Of a stretch of 64,000 nucleotides of DNA, positions 16,822-24,761 are shown one piece after another. A program made the position numbers and the translations under genes. Source of the stretch: Iamia sp963728655 (GTDB lineage: Bacteria > Actinomycetota > Acidimicrobiia > Acidimicrobiales > Iamiaceae); NCBI GenBank assembly GCA_963728655.1, contig CAVSLD010000006.1, forward strand, positions 248,001 through 312,000, written 5' to 3'. Every line of letters begins with the position of its first letter. The first letter of the stretch is position 1. The notes under the pieces are model-generated. The model worked only from the letters and a program-made list of their open reading frames with translations. It was not told the DNA's origin and ran no database searches.

Positions 16822-17889
16822 ATGACCCCCGACCTCGTGCTCGACCTCACCGATCGGCGCCCGGCGGCGCTGACGACCTGCCCGCCCCGCCCCTCTCCTC
16901 GAGGGCCGCTCAGCCGGGTGCTCTTCGCCTGGTGGGACCGCCGCTCGGGGGGCGCCGAGGTGGAGCCCGAAGCCCGGACCGCCCAGCACCTCGCCGCCGT
17001 CGACCCGCTGGTCGACGATGACCTCCACCTCGCCCTGTGGGCCTGCTACCAGCTGCACTACGGCGGTCTGGCGGGCGTGGCCGACGACCTCGAGTGGGAC
17101 CCCGCCACCCTCGCCTTCCGGGCCCGCCTGGAGACCGCCTTCGAGGACGCCCTGCGGGCCGAGCACGACGCCACCGCCCTCCCGCCCGATCCGGTGGCCG
17201 CGCTGGAGGAGCTCCGCACCTGGCCCGGGCCGCCCCTGGCCCGCACCGTCGAGGAGCAGGGGACCCTCGACCAGCTCCGGGAGTTCGCCGTCCACCGCTC
17301 GGCCTACCAGCTCAAGGAGGCCGACCCCCACACCTTCGGCCTGCCCCGGCTGCGGGGCCCCGGTCGAGCGGCGATGGTGGAGATCCAGGCCGACGAGTAC
17401 GGCGACGGGGTGCCCGGCGAGGCCCACTGCGAGCTCTTCGCCGCGGCCATGGACGAGCTGGGCCTGTCGTCGCGGGAGGCCGCCTACGTCGACCAGCTCC
17501 CCGGCGTCACGCTGGCCACCGACAACCTGGTGAGCATGTTCGGGCTCCACCGCCGCCTGCGCGGAGCGCTGGTGGGCCACCTCGCCCTCTTCGAGATGTG
17601 CTCGGTCGTCCCGATGGGCCGCTACCTGGCCGCAGCCCGGCGCCTCGGGGGCCTGCCCGCGCTGGAGCGCTTCTACCGGGTCCACGTCGAGGTCGACGAG
17701 CACCACGCCCGCCTGGCCCTCGACGGCATGGTCCGGCCCATGGTCGAGGCCGCGCCCGAGCTGGGTCCCGACGTCGTGTTCGGCGCGGCCGCCCTCAGCC
17801 GGGCCGAGGCCCGCCTGGCGGCCCACCTGCTGCGGTCGTGGGACGCGGGCGGCTCGTCGCTGCGGGCGTCGCTGGCCGCCACCGCCTGA
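16822..17889 (+). CDS. iron-containing redox enzyme family protein (haem-oxygenase-like fold)
   Basis: 355 residues. The pattern of helices with EIQADEYGDG, HCELFAAAMDELGL, LALFEMCSVVPMGRY and VHVEVDEHHARLALDGMV matches the haem-oxygenase-like di-iron (HDO) family, whose Glu/His ligands sit in such helices. The actual reaction of most actinobacterial members is unknown. AAGGA lies 6 bases before the ATG. It is convergent with the EthA-like gene and appears monocistronic. Confidence 0.75.
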   Translation: MTPDLVLDLTDRRPAALTTCPPRPSPRGPLSRVLFAWWDRRSGGAEVEPEARTAQHLAAVDPLVDDDLHLALWACYQLHYGGLAGVADDLEWDPATLAFRARLETAFEDALRAEHDATALPPDPVAALEELRTWPGPPLARTVEEQGTLDQLREFAVHRSAYQLKEADPHTFGLPRLRGPGRAAMVEIQADEYGDGVPGEAHCELFAAAMDELGLSSREAAYVDQLPGVTLATDNLVSMFGLHRRLRGALVGHLALFEMCSVVPMGRYLAAARRLGGLPALERFYRVHVEVDEHHARLALDGMVRPMVEAAPELGPDVVFGAAALSRAEARLAAHLLRSWDAGGSSLRASLAATA

Positions 17890-17914
17890 ACGGGCCCGCC
17901 GCGCCCGGACGGGG

Positions 17915-19399
17915 TCAGGCCGAGGCGGTGGCGCGCGCTCGGGAGCGGGTGAAGTGCAGCACGTCGTCGTCGATCGGGGCCCTGGCGATCAGCTTCTTGT
18001 CGGCGTCGTAGCGCTGGGGGTTCAGCCACGGGGCCCGGTCGCCCTGCTTGGGCAGCAGGGGCATCATCCGCTGCATGTAGCCCGCGGAGAAGTCGTCGAT
18101 CCACGGCCGCTCGGGCATGGCCCGGTCCGACGGGCGCAGGCGGGGGACGCAGGTGTCGGTGCCGGTGGCCCGCATGTGGTTCAGCACCCGGCAGACCCAC
18201 TCGCAGGTGAGGTCGGCCCGCAGGGTCCACGACGCGTTCACGTACCCGAACGACGACGCCAGGTTGGGCACGTCGGAGTAGGCCAGGCCCTTGTAGGTCC
18301 AGGTGCGGGCGAAGTCGACGGGCTCGTCGTCGACCACGAAGTCCATCTCGCCGAGGGTGACCAGCTGGAGACCGGTGGCGGTGACGATGACGTCGGCCTC
18401 GAGGACCTCGCCCGAGGCGAGCTCGATGCCCTCCTCGGTGAAGGTGACGATGTGGTCGGTGACGACCTCGGCCCGCCCCGAGCGGATGGCGGCGAACAGG
18501 TCGCTGTTGGGCACCAGGCACAGGCGCTGGTCCCACGGGTCGTAGGAGGGCGTGAAGTGGGTGTCGACGTCGTAGTCGGGACCCAGCTCGTCGCGCACCT
18601 TGTCGAGGAGGACCTTGCGGACCTTGCCCGGGTCGGTGCGGGTCTTGCGGTACAGCCACTGCTGGAGGCGGACGTTCTTCCAGCGGGTGATGGCGTAGGC
18701 CCAGCGGTCGGGGAGGACCTTGCGGAGCCGGTTGGCGAGGGCGTCCTTGTCGGGCCGCGACACCACGTAGGTGGGGGAGCGCTGGAGCATGGTGACCTGC
18801 GCGCCCTGGTCGACGAGGGCCGGCACGAGGGTCATGGCGGTCGCGCCCGAGCCGATGACCACGACGCGCCGGCCGTCGACGTCGAGGTCCTCGGGCCACT
18901 CCTGGGGGTGGACCACCTCGCCCCCGAAGCGGTCGCGCCCGGGGAACACCGGCGTGTAGCCGCTCCGGTAGCTGTAGTACCCGGAGCACATGAACAGGTA
19001 GGCGCAGGTGAGGGTGACGGTCGCGCCGGTGTCGGTGCGCTCGGCGGTGACGGTCCAGCGGGCGTCGTCGGTCGACCACTCGGCCCGGGTCACCCGGTGG
19101 CCGAAGCGGATGTGGCGGTCGATCCCGAACTCGCGGGCCGTCTCCTGCACGTAGTCGAGGATCGAGGGCCCGTCGGCGATGGAGCGCTCCGCCGTCCACG
19201 GCTTGAAGGAGTAGCCGAGGGTGTGCATGTCGCTGTCGGAGCGCACCCCTGGGTAGCGGAACAGGTCCCAGGTGCCCCCGATGGCGTCGCGCCCCTCGAG
19301 GATGGCGTAGGTCCGGTCCGGGCAGAGCCGCTGGAGGTGGTAGCCGGCGCCGATGCCGGAGATCCCGGCCCCGACGACGAGCACGTCGACGTGGTCCAC
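17915..19399 (-). CDS. ethA: EthA-like flavin monooxygenase (Baeyer-Villiger type)
   Basis: 494 residues. The first nucleotide-binding loop is VVGAGISGIGAGYHLQ at the start, then GGTWDLFRYPGVRSDSDM. The Baeyer-Villiger fingerprint FGGEVVHPQEWP lies near residue 165 and the second Rossmann loop VVIGSGATAMTLVPAL follows. WKNVRLQQWLY, NPWDQRLCLVPN-like and NASWTLRADL segments match mycobacterial EthA closely as I recall it. It inserts oxygen next to ketones using FAD, NADPH and O2; natural substrates are unclear. The GTG start is chosen from the Rossmann loop. A steroid or ketone role would suit the rest of the window but is inference. Confidence 0.85.
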   Translation of the reverse strand: MDHVDVLVVGAGISGIGAGYHLQRLCPDRTYAILEGRDAIGGTWDLFRYPGVRSDSDMHTLGYSFKPWTAERSIADGPSILDYVQETAREFGIDRHIRFGHRVTRAEWSTDDARWTVTAERTDTGATVTLTCAYLFMCSGYYSYRSGYTPVFPGRDRFGGEVVHPQEWPEDLDVDGRRVVVIGSGATAMTLVPALVDQGAQVTMLQRSPTYVVSRPDKDALANRLRKVLPDRWAYAITRWKNVRLQQWLYRKTRTDPGKVRKVLLDKVRDELGPDYDVDTHFTPSYDPWDQRLCLVPNSDLFAAIRSGRAEVVTDHIVTFTEEGIELASGEVLEADVIVTATGLQLVTLGEMDFVVDDEPVDFARTWTYKGLAYSDVPNLASSFGYVNASWTLRADLTCEWVCRVLNHMRATGTDTCVPRLRPSDRAMPERPWIDDFSAGYMQRMMPLLPKQGDRAPWLNPQRYDADKKLIARAPIDDDVLHFTRSRARATASA

Positions 19400-19467
19400 G
19401 TCCCCACCATGCCACCCGTGCCCCGGTTCGCGCACCCTGCGTGCAACGAGCCGGTCCGCAGGGGCCC

Positions 19468-19911
19468 TCAGCCCGCCGCAGGGGTGGTGCCGACGGCGCG
19501 GGAGGCGGCCGACGCGAAGCCGGCGTTCTCCTTGGCGAGGGAGGTCCGCACGGCCGGGGCCAGGAGGCGACCGACCAGGCCGGCGGCCGCGCCCTCGAGG
19601 TCGATGGCGAGCGTGCTGGTGGTGCCGTCGTCGGCCGGCTCCATGGTGTGGGTCCCGACCAGCCGGCAGCCGAAGGCGCGGGTGGCCCAGGCGAAGCAGC
19701 GCTGGGGGTCGACGGTCTCGACGGTCCACACGCGTGCCCGCTGGCCGGGTTGGCGCACCCGAGCGGTGCTCCCGGGACGGAGGGGGCCGTCGTCGAGGCG
19801 CTCGATCGAGGTCATGGTCGGGGAGGTGTCGGGCCACCGCTCGACGTCGAGGGTCAGGTCCCAGACCCGGGCGACGGGTGCGGCGATGTGGGTCGTGTGC
19901 TCGAGGCGCAT
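19468..19911 (-). CDS. SRPBCC-family (polyketide cyclase / START-like) protein
   Basis: 147 residues beginning MRLEHTTHIAAPVARVWDLTLDVERWP, the standard first strand and helix of the SRPBCC barrel, with GSTARVRQPG and a long C-terminal helix (PAVRTSLAKENAGF). The fold binds hydrophobic ligands; function unknown. It has its own TACAGT -10 box (19918-19923, minus strand) 6 bases from the ATG. It shares an operator with the divergent TetR gene, which probably controls it. Confidence 0.75.
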   Translation of the reverse strand: MRLEHTTHIAAPVARVWDLTLDVERWPDTSPTMTSIERLDDGPLRPGSTARVRQPGQRARVWTVETVDPQRCFAWATRAFGCRLVGTHTMEPADDGTTSTLAIDLEGAAAGLVGRLLAPAVRTSLAKENAGFASAASRAVGTTPAAG

Positions 19912-19919
19912 GGGAGGAC

Positions 19920-19935
19920 TGTACCAAGTGGTACA
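19920..19935. promoter_or_regulatory. divergent operator between SRPBCC and TetR genes
   Basis: TGTACCAAGTGGTACA has 7-base inverted arms around AG. It overlaps the -10 box TACAGT of the SRPBCC gene (minus strand) and lies 10 bases before the TACCCT box of the TetR gene, so one dimer could block both promoters. Confidence 0.7.
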
Positions 19936-19945
19936 CGTCTTCGGC

Positions 19946-19951
19946 TACCCT
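19946..19951 (+). promoter_or_regulatory. leaderless -10 box of the TetR gene at 19958
   Basis: TACCCT ends 6 bases before the GTG at 19958. Confidence 0.5.
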
Positions 19952-19957
19952 CGGGGC

Positions 19958-20497
19958 GTGGCCGACGCCCGCACCGAGCTCCTCGACCGGATCGTGGCCG
20001 ACGTGGCCGCCCACGGCCTGGCCGATCGGAGCCTCCGCGACATCGCCACGGCGGTGGGCTCCAGCCACCGGATGGTGCTGTACCACTTCGGGTCCCGAGA
20101 GGGCCTCGTGCAGGCCGTGGTGGCCTCGGTGGAGGCGTCCCAGCGCGAGCTGCTCGGGCGCCTGGCGGCGGAGGCGGAGAGCCCGGGAGACCTGGTGCTC
20201 TCCCTCTGGGAGCGGGTGTCGTCGCCCGAGCTGCGCCCCTTCGTCCGCCTGTTCTTCGAGACGGTCGCGGCGACCGCGGGGGCCGGCGGTGACCCCCTCA
20301 CCGGGCCCTGGCTCGACGACAGCCGGGAGGCGGCCGAGGCGCTGGGCGTCGATCTCGACCCAGCCGAGCTCCGCCTGGGCGTCGCCGTCACCCGGGGGTT
20401 GCTCGTCGACGTCGTCGTCACGGGGGAGGTCGGTCCCGCCACCGAGGCGCTCCACCGCTTCGTCGACGGCTGGGTGCCCGCCGGGTCCGGCACCTGA
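19958..20497 (+). CDS. TetR-family regulator
   Basis: 179 residues. LLDRIVADVAAHGLADRSLRDIATAVGSSHRMVLYHFGSREGL is the TetR helix-turn-helix block. The remaining helices (LWERVSSPELRPFVRLFFETV, LRLGVAVTRGLLVDVVV) form the ligand and dimer domain. It is divergent from the SRPBCC gene with a palindrome between them, the standard local-repressor layout. The GTG start is set by the TACCCT box. Confidence 0.85.
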   Translation: MADARTELLDRIVADVAAHGLADRSLRDIATAVGSSHRMVLYHFGSREGLVQAVVASVEASQRELLGRLAAEAESPGDLVLSLWERVSSPELRPFVRLFFETVAATAGAGGDPLTGPWLDDSREAAEALGVDLDPAELRLGVAVTRGLLVDVVVTGEVGPATEALHRFVDGWVPAGSGT

Positions 20498-20578
20498 GGC
20501 CGCCGACGCGCGGCCCGATGCCCCGTGCCGAGGAGCGCCGCCTCCGGGGCGGGGCGCACCGGGTGGCACCATGCCGGG

Positions 20579-21580
20579 GTGACCGCACGGATCCGCTGGG
20601 GGATCGCCGCCACCGGCGGCATCGCGGCCTCCTTCGCCGAGGGACTGGCCCAGACCGACGACGCCGAGCTGGTGGCCGTCGCCTCCCGCAGCCAGGAGCG
20701 GGCCGACGCCTTCGGTGACCGCTTCGCCGTCGCCCGCCGCCACGGGTCCTACGAGGCCCTGGCCGACGACGACGGGATCGACGTCGTCTACGTCGCCTCG
20801 CCCCAGTCGCACCACGTCGACGACGCGCTCCTGTTCCTGGAGGCGGGCCGGGCCGTCCTCTGCGAGAAGCCCTTCGCCCTCGACCACCGCCAGGCCGCCC
20901 GCATGGTCGATGCGGCCCGCGCCCGGGGCGTGTTCCTCATGGAGGCCATGTGGTCCCGCTTCCTGCCCGCCTACGTGCGGCTCCGCGAGCTGCTGGCCGA
21001 GGGGCGCATCGGCGAGCCCCGGCTGGTGGAGGCGGACTTCGGCTTCGCCCTGCCCCCGGAGCTGGCCACCGCCGCCGACCACCGGCTGCTGGACCCCGCC
21101 CGGGGCGGCGGCGGGCTCCTCGACCTCGGGGTCTACCCCGTGCAGCTGTGCTCGCTGGTGCTGGGCCCGCCCGACCGGGTCGCGGCGGTGGGCCACGTCG
21201 GGCCCACGGGCGTCGACGAGCAGGTGGCCGCGGTCCTGGGCCACCCAGGCGGGGCGGTGGGCGCGGTCAAGGCCGCGATCCGCACCGGGATGACCTGCAC
21301 CGCCCGCATCGCCGGGACCGAGGGGGCCATCGAGCTGCCCGCGATGATGCACTGCCCCGACGCCCTCCGGGTGCTGTCCGCACGCGGGATCGAGGACCTC
21401 GAGGTGCCCGTCGAGGGCCAGGGGCTGCGGTACCAGGTGGCGGAGGTGCACGCCGGCCTGCGCGACGGCCGGACCGAGAGCGAGGTGATGGGCCTGGACG
21501 AGACGCTCTCGATCATGGCCACCCTCGACCGCATCCGATCCGCGGTGGGCATCCACCTCCCCGGCTCGGACCTGGTCTGA
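20579..21580 (+). CDS. Gfo/Idh/MocA-family oxidoreductase
   Basis: 333 residues. The N-terminal Rossmann part reads RIRWGIAATGGIAASFAEGL, the family's GIAATGxIA form seen in trans-1,2-dihydrobenzene-1,2-diol dehydrogenase and glucose-fructose oxidoreductase relatives. The signature CEKPFALDHRQAARMV with the catalytic Lys is near residue 97, and LLDLGVYPVQL near 180 is the second family motif. It would use NAD(P) on a sugar or diol; the substrate is unknown. The GTG start has a weak CACCAT box before it. Monocistronic. Confidence 0.85.
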   Translation: MTARIRWGIAATGGIAASFAEGLAQTDDAELVAVASRSQERADAFGDRFAVARRHGSYEALADDDGIDVVYVASPQSHHVDDALLFLEAGRAVLCEKPFALDHRQAARMVDAARARGVFLMEAMWSRFLPAYVRLRELLAEGRIGEPRLVEADFGFALPPELATAADHRLLDPARGGGGLLDLGVYPVQLCSLVLGPPDRVAAVGHVGPTGVDEQVAAVLGHPGGAVGAVKAAIRTGMTCTARIAGTEGAIELPAMMHCPDALRVLSARGIEDLEVPVEGQGLRYQVAEVHAGLRDGRTESEVMGLDETLSIMATLDRIRSAVGIHLPGSDLV

Positions 21581-21595
21581 CGTCCTGGCCGTCCT

Positions 21596-21623
21596 GCTCC
21601 TCGCTCCTCGCTCCTCGCTCCTC
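21596..21623 (+). repeat. four tandem copies of GCTCCTC
   Basis: Four perfect 7-base units between the oxidoreductase stop and the zinc-finger gene, in non-coding sequence. Confidence 0.8.
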
Positions 21624-21628
21624 GCGAT

Positions 21629-21645
21629 GGATGCGACACGCATCC
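21629..21645 (+). terminator. short hairpin after the oxidoreductase
   Basis: GGATGCG, loop ACA, CGCATCC: a perfect 7-bp stem with no U-tract, 49 bases after the stop. Possibly a GC-type terminator. Confidence 0.3.
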
Positions 21646-21752
21646 GTGCCGGATCCCTCCCGGGACGTCGGTCGGGCGACGTGGGTGCATGCTGTCCCGG
21701 GGTGGGCGACCATGGGGCATCGGCCGGAGGGCCGGGTCGAGGAGGACGCGCC

Positions 21753-22037
21753 GTGCGCTGCACCCACACCACCACGATCGCCGAGGTCGCCCCCAGCGGG
21801 ACCGGGTGCGAGGAGTGCCTGGCCACCGGTGGCCGCTGGGTGCACCTGCGCATGTGCCAGTCGTGCGGCCACGTCGGCTGCTGCGACAGCTCGCCCGGCC
21901 AGCACGCCACCGGGCACTTCCAGGGCACCGCGCATCCCCTGGTCCGCTCCTACGAACCGGGCGAGGACTGGTTCTGGTGCTACGTCGACCAGGAGGCCTT
22001 CGAGCTCGACGTCCCCCCGGGCCCCTCCCACCCCTGA
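21753..22037 (+). CDS. UBP-type zinc-finger domain protein
   Basis: 94 residues. Cys/His spacing (RCTHTTTI, GCEECLATGGRWVHLRMCQSCGHVGCCDSSPGQHATGHF) is the ZnF-UBP fold that in eukaryotes binds ubiquitin C-termini. In actinobacteria small stand-alone versions occur with unknown ligands. Acidic tail. GAGGAGG about 7 bases before the GTG decides the start. Convergent with the ECF sigma gene. Confidence 0.85.
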   Translation: MRCTHTTTIAEVAPSGTGCEECLATGGRWVHLRMCQSCGHVGCCDSSPGQHATGHFQGTAHPLVRSYEPGEDWFWCYVDQEAFELDVPPGPSHP

Positions 22038-22117
22038 CCCGCCGCGACCTGTCGGCCCGGGTCTGTCACCTGCGGCGCGACCTCTGGGGGGTCCACGGCT
22101 GATGGGCGCGCCCCCGC

Positions 22118-23389
22118 TCAGTGGTCCGGCTCGGAGGCGGGGTCCGACGGCGGGGGGCCGAGGGCGGTGAGGCGGCGCTCGAGGTGGCGCTGCTCGGGGC
22201 GGCTCGTCGCCCGGCGGGCGGCCCGGCGGTAGGCCGCGCGGGCGCCGTCGAGGTCGCCGGCCTGCTCCAGCAGGTGGGCGCGCACCGCATCGACGCGGTG
22301 GTGGCCGGCCAGACGGGGGTCGCCGGCCACGGCGTCGAGCACGGCGAGCCCTGCCTCCGGTCCGTCGACCGCGCCCACCGCGACGGCCCGGTTGAGCGTG
22401 ACGACCGGGTTGGGGGCGATGGCCTCCAGCACCCCGTAGAGGGCGACGACCTGGGACCAGTCGGTGTCCTCGGGCCGGTGCGCCTCGTCGTGGACGGCGG
22501 CGATGGCCGCCTCCACCTGGTAGCGCCCGAGGGGGACCCGGCCGAGGGTGCGGGACACCAGGTCGGTGCCCTCGGTGATGGCGGAGGCGTCCCAGAGGGA
22601 GCGGTCCTGCTCGGCCAGGGGGACCAGGTCCCCGTCACGGCTGCGGGCCGCCCGCCGGGCGTCGGTGAGGAGCATCAGGGCGAGCAGGCCCGTGGTCTCC
22701 CCGTCGTCGGGGCGCAGCCGGTGCACCTCCCGCGTCAGGCGGATGGCCTCGGAGGTGAGGTCGCGCCGCTGGAGCTCGGGTCCCGCGCTGACCACGTGCC
22801 CCTCGGTGAACACCACGTACAGCACGTGGCGGACGACCCGCATCCGCTCGGAGAGCTCGGGCTCGGGCGGGAGCGCGAAGACGGCGCCGGCGGACCGGAT
22901 CCGGGCCTTGGCCCGGCTGATGCGCTGGGCCATGGTGGCCTCCGGCACCAGGTGGGCCCGAGCGATCTCGGCGGTGGTCAGACCGCCGACGGCGCGCAGG
23001 GTGAGGGCGACCTGGGCCGACGGGGTGAGGGCGGGGTGGCAGCACAGGACCAGCAGGGTGAGGGTGTCGTCCTCGTCGCCCACGGGCCGGTCGTCGGCCG
23101 CCGCCGTCCATCCGGCGCCGGGGTCGAGCCCCGCATCGCGCTCCTCGCGACGGCGGCGGGCCGTCTCGGAGCGCAGGGCGTCGACCATCCGGCGCGACGC
23201 CACCCGGACCAGCCAGGCCCGGGGGTCGTCGGGGCGACCGTCGACCGACCACTGCCGGGTGGCGGCCAGCAGGGCCTCCTGCACGGCGTCCTCGCAGAGG
23301 TCGAAGCGGCCGTGGCGGCGGACGAGGGCCCCGAGGACCTGGGGCGCGAGGCGCGCCAGCAGGTCCCCGGTGGCCTCGCCGCCGGTCAC
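22118..23389 (-). CDS. ECF42-type RNA polymerase sigma factor with C-terminal TPR-like extension
   Basis: 423 residues, far longer than a plain ECF sigma. Region 2 is ALVRRHGRFDLCEDAVQEALLAA and RAWLVRVASRRMVDALRSE. Region 4 is LTLRAVGGLTTAEIARAHLVPEATMAQRISRAKARIR. A helical extension of about 230 residues follows (ALMLLTDARRAARSRDG, VALYGVLEAIAPNPVVTLNRAVAVGAVDGP), which marks group ECF42. These lack an anti-sigma factor and are linked to YCII/DGPF proteins, as here: the GTG overlaps the stop of the YCII gene by 4 bases. It likely directs transcription of stress or detoxification genes. Confidence 0.9.
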   Translation of the reverse strand: MTGGEATGDLLARLAPQVLGALVRRHGRFDLCEDAVQEALLAATRQWSVDGRPDDPRAWLVRVASRRMVDALRSETARRRREERDAGLDPGAGWTAAADDRPVGDEDDTLTLLVLCCHPALTPSAQVALTLRAVGGLTTAEIARAHLVPEATMAQRISRAKARIRSAGAVFALPPEPELSERMRVVRHVLYVVFTEGHVVSAGPELQRRDLTSEAIRLTREVHRLRPDDGETTGLLALMLLTDARRAARSRDGDLVPLAEQDRSLWDASAITEGTDLVSRTLGRVPLGRYQVEAAIAAVHDEAHRPEDTDWSQVVALYGVLEAIAPNPVVTLNRAVAVGAVDGPEAGLAVLDAVAGDPRLAGHHRVDAVRAHLLEQAGDLDGARAAYRRAARRATSRPEQRHLERRLTALGPPPSDPASEPDH

Positions 23390-23748
23390 AGCTCGGTCGG
23401 GGCCTCGTGGAGGATGGGACGGACCTCGACCTGGCCGTAGCGGGCGAACGGGGCGGCGGCGGCGATCTCCAGGGCCCGCTCCTCGCTGTCGCAGTCGACG
23501 ACGGTGAAGCTGCCCAGGTACTCCTTGGCCTCGATGTAGGGGCCGTCGGTGATCACCGGGGTGTCGTCGGCGACGTGGACGAGCCGGGCCTGGGCCTGGT
23601 CGGCCACGCCGAAGGCGCCGACCATCTCGCCCGACCGCACCAGGGCCGCGTTGTGGGCGTCGGTGTCGCGCACCAGGGCCTGGCGCTCCTCGGGGTCGAA
23701 GGACTCCCAGTACTCGGTGGTCCCGTAGATCAACAGCATGTACTTCAC
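23386..23748 (-). CDS. YCII / DGPF-domain protein partnered with ECF42
   Basis: 120 residues starting VKYMLLIYGTTEYWESFDPE, with the DGPY segment (VITDGPYIEAKEYLGSFTVVD) that names the family, and an EERALEIAAAAPFARYGQVEVRPI ending. GGAGG stands upstream of the GTG. It is the first gene of a two-gene operon with the sigma factor. In other actinobacteria these proteins are both the partner and a target of ECF42; their biochemical role remains unclear. Confidence 0.85.
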   Translation of the reverse strand: MKYMLLIYGTTEYWESFDPEERQALVRDTDAHNAALVRSGEMVGAFGVADQAQARLVHVADDTPVITDGPYIEAKEYLGSFTVVDCDSEERALEIAAAAPFARYGQVEVRPILHEAPTEL

Positions 23749-23894
23749 GTCGCACCTCCGGTGCTCGGGCACCCCTGGTGGGTGCCGTTCGGGAGAGACG
23801 TCGGAGCCGACCGGCCGTCCTCGACATCGCGGCCCGGATCTTCGCACCCACCTCGGGCACCCACCGGCCGCGGGCGGGCTGCGAGGATGCGGCC

Positions 23895-24735
23895 ATGGAG
23901 CCCTCCGAGCTGAAGGTCGTGCGCTACGAGGTGGCCGACCACGTCGCCACCGTCACCCTCGACCGGCCCCACCGCATGAACGCCTGGACCGGGCGCATGC
24001 ACGCCGAGCACCGTGCGTGCCTGGCGTGGGCCGACGCCGACCCCGACGTCCGGGCCGTGGTGGTGACCGGGGCGGGGCGGCGCCTTCTGCGCCGGCGCCG
24101 ACGCCACCGCGCTGTCGGGCCACGTCGAGGCCGGCGGCTACGACCCGGGCACCCCTGACGACATCGCCACCCCCGGTCACGGCGTGCGCGCCGAGTACGA
24201 CCACGCCTTCGCCTGGCACTACGGCCTCCGGGTCCCGGTGGTGGCGGCCGTGAACGGCCCCGCCGCCGGCGTGGGCCTGGTGCTGGCCTGCTACTGCGAC
24301 GTCCGCTTCGCCGCCGCAGGGGCCAAGCTCACGACCTCGGCGCCCCGCCTCGGCCTGCCCGCCGAGTACGGGCTGTCGTGGGTGCTGCCCCGCCTCGTGG
24401 GCATCGGCCACGCCGCCGACCTCCTCCTGTCGTCCCGCGTGGTCCTGGCCGAGGAGGCCGCCGCCATGGGTCTGGTCAACAGGGTCCTCCCGCCCGACGA
24501 GGTGCTGCCCGCGGCGCACGCCTACGCCCGCGCCCTGGCGACCGAGGTGGCGCCGACCGCGGTGCGCACGGCCAAGGCCCAGCTCTACGCCGACCTCCAC
24601 GGCGACGTCGGCACCGCGGTGGCCCGCAGCGAGGAGCTGCTCGACGACATGGTGGCCGCCCCCGACTTCGCCGAGGGCGTGGCTGCGTGGCAGGCGCGGC
24701 GGACCCCCCGGTTCCCGCCCGACCCCGCCCGCTGA
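23895..24735 (+). CDS. enoyl-CoA hydratase/isomerase family protein, one frameshift
   Basis: Crotonase-fold enzyme acting on CoA thioesters. The N-terminus reads LKVVRYEVADHVATVTLDRPHRMNAW. The first oxyanion segment should be GRRAFCAGADATALSG but the frame breaks at about 24079, where restoring one GC (GCGCGC) joins the halves. The second oxyanion loop is NGPAAGVGLVLACYCDVRFAA. Restored length is about 280 residues. The ATG start gives the typical N-terminus. It stands alone next to the solute-binding gene. Confidence 0.8.
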
Positions 24736-24761
24736 CCGGCGAGGTCGGGCGGCCCGCTCGA

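Noticed and set aside
21596..21645. CRISPR array
   Set aside because: Units are 7 bases with no spacers.
17915..21928. A 1337-codon minus-strand frame
   Set aside because: Only its last 494 codons are the EthA-like protein; the rest is antisense to the TetR and oxidoreductase genes.
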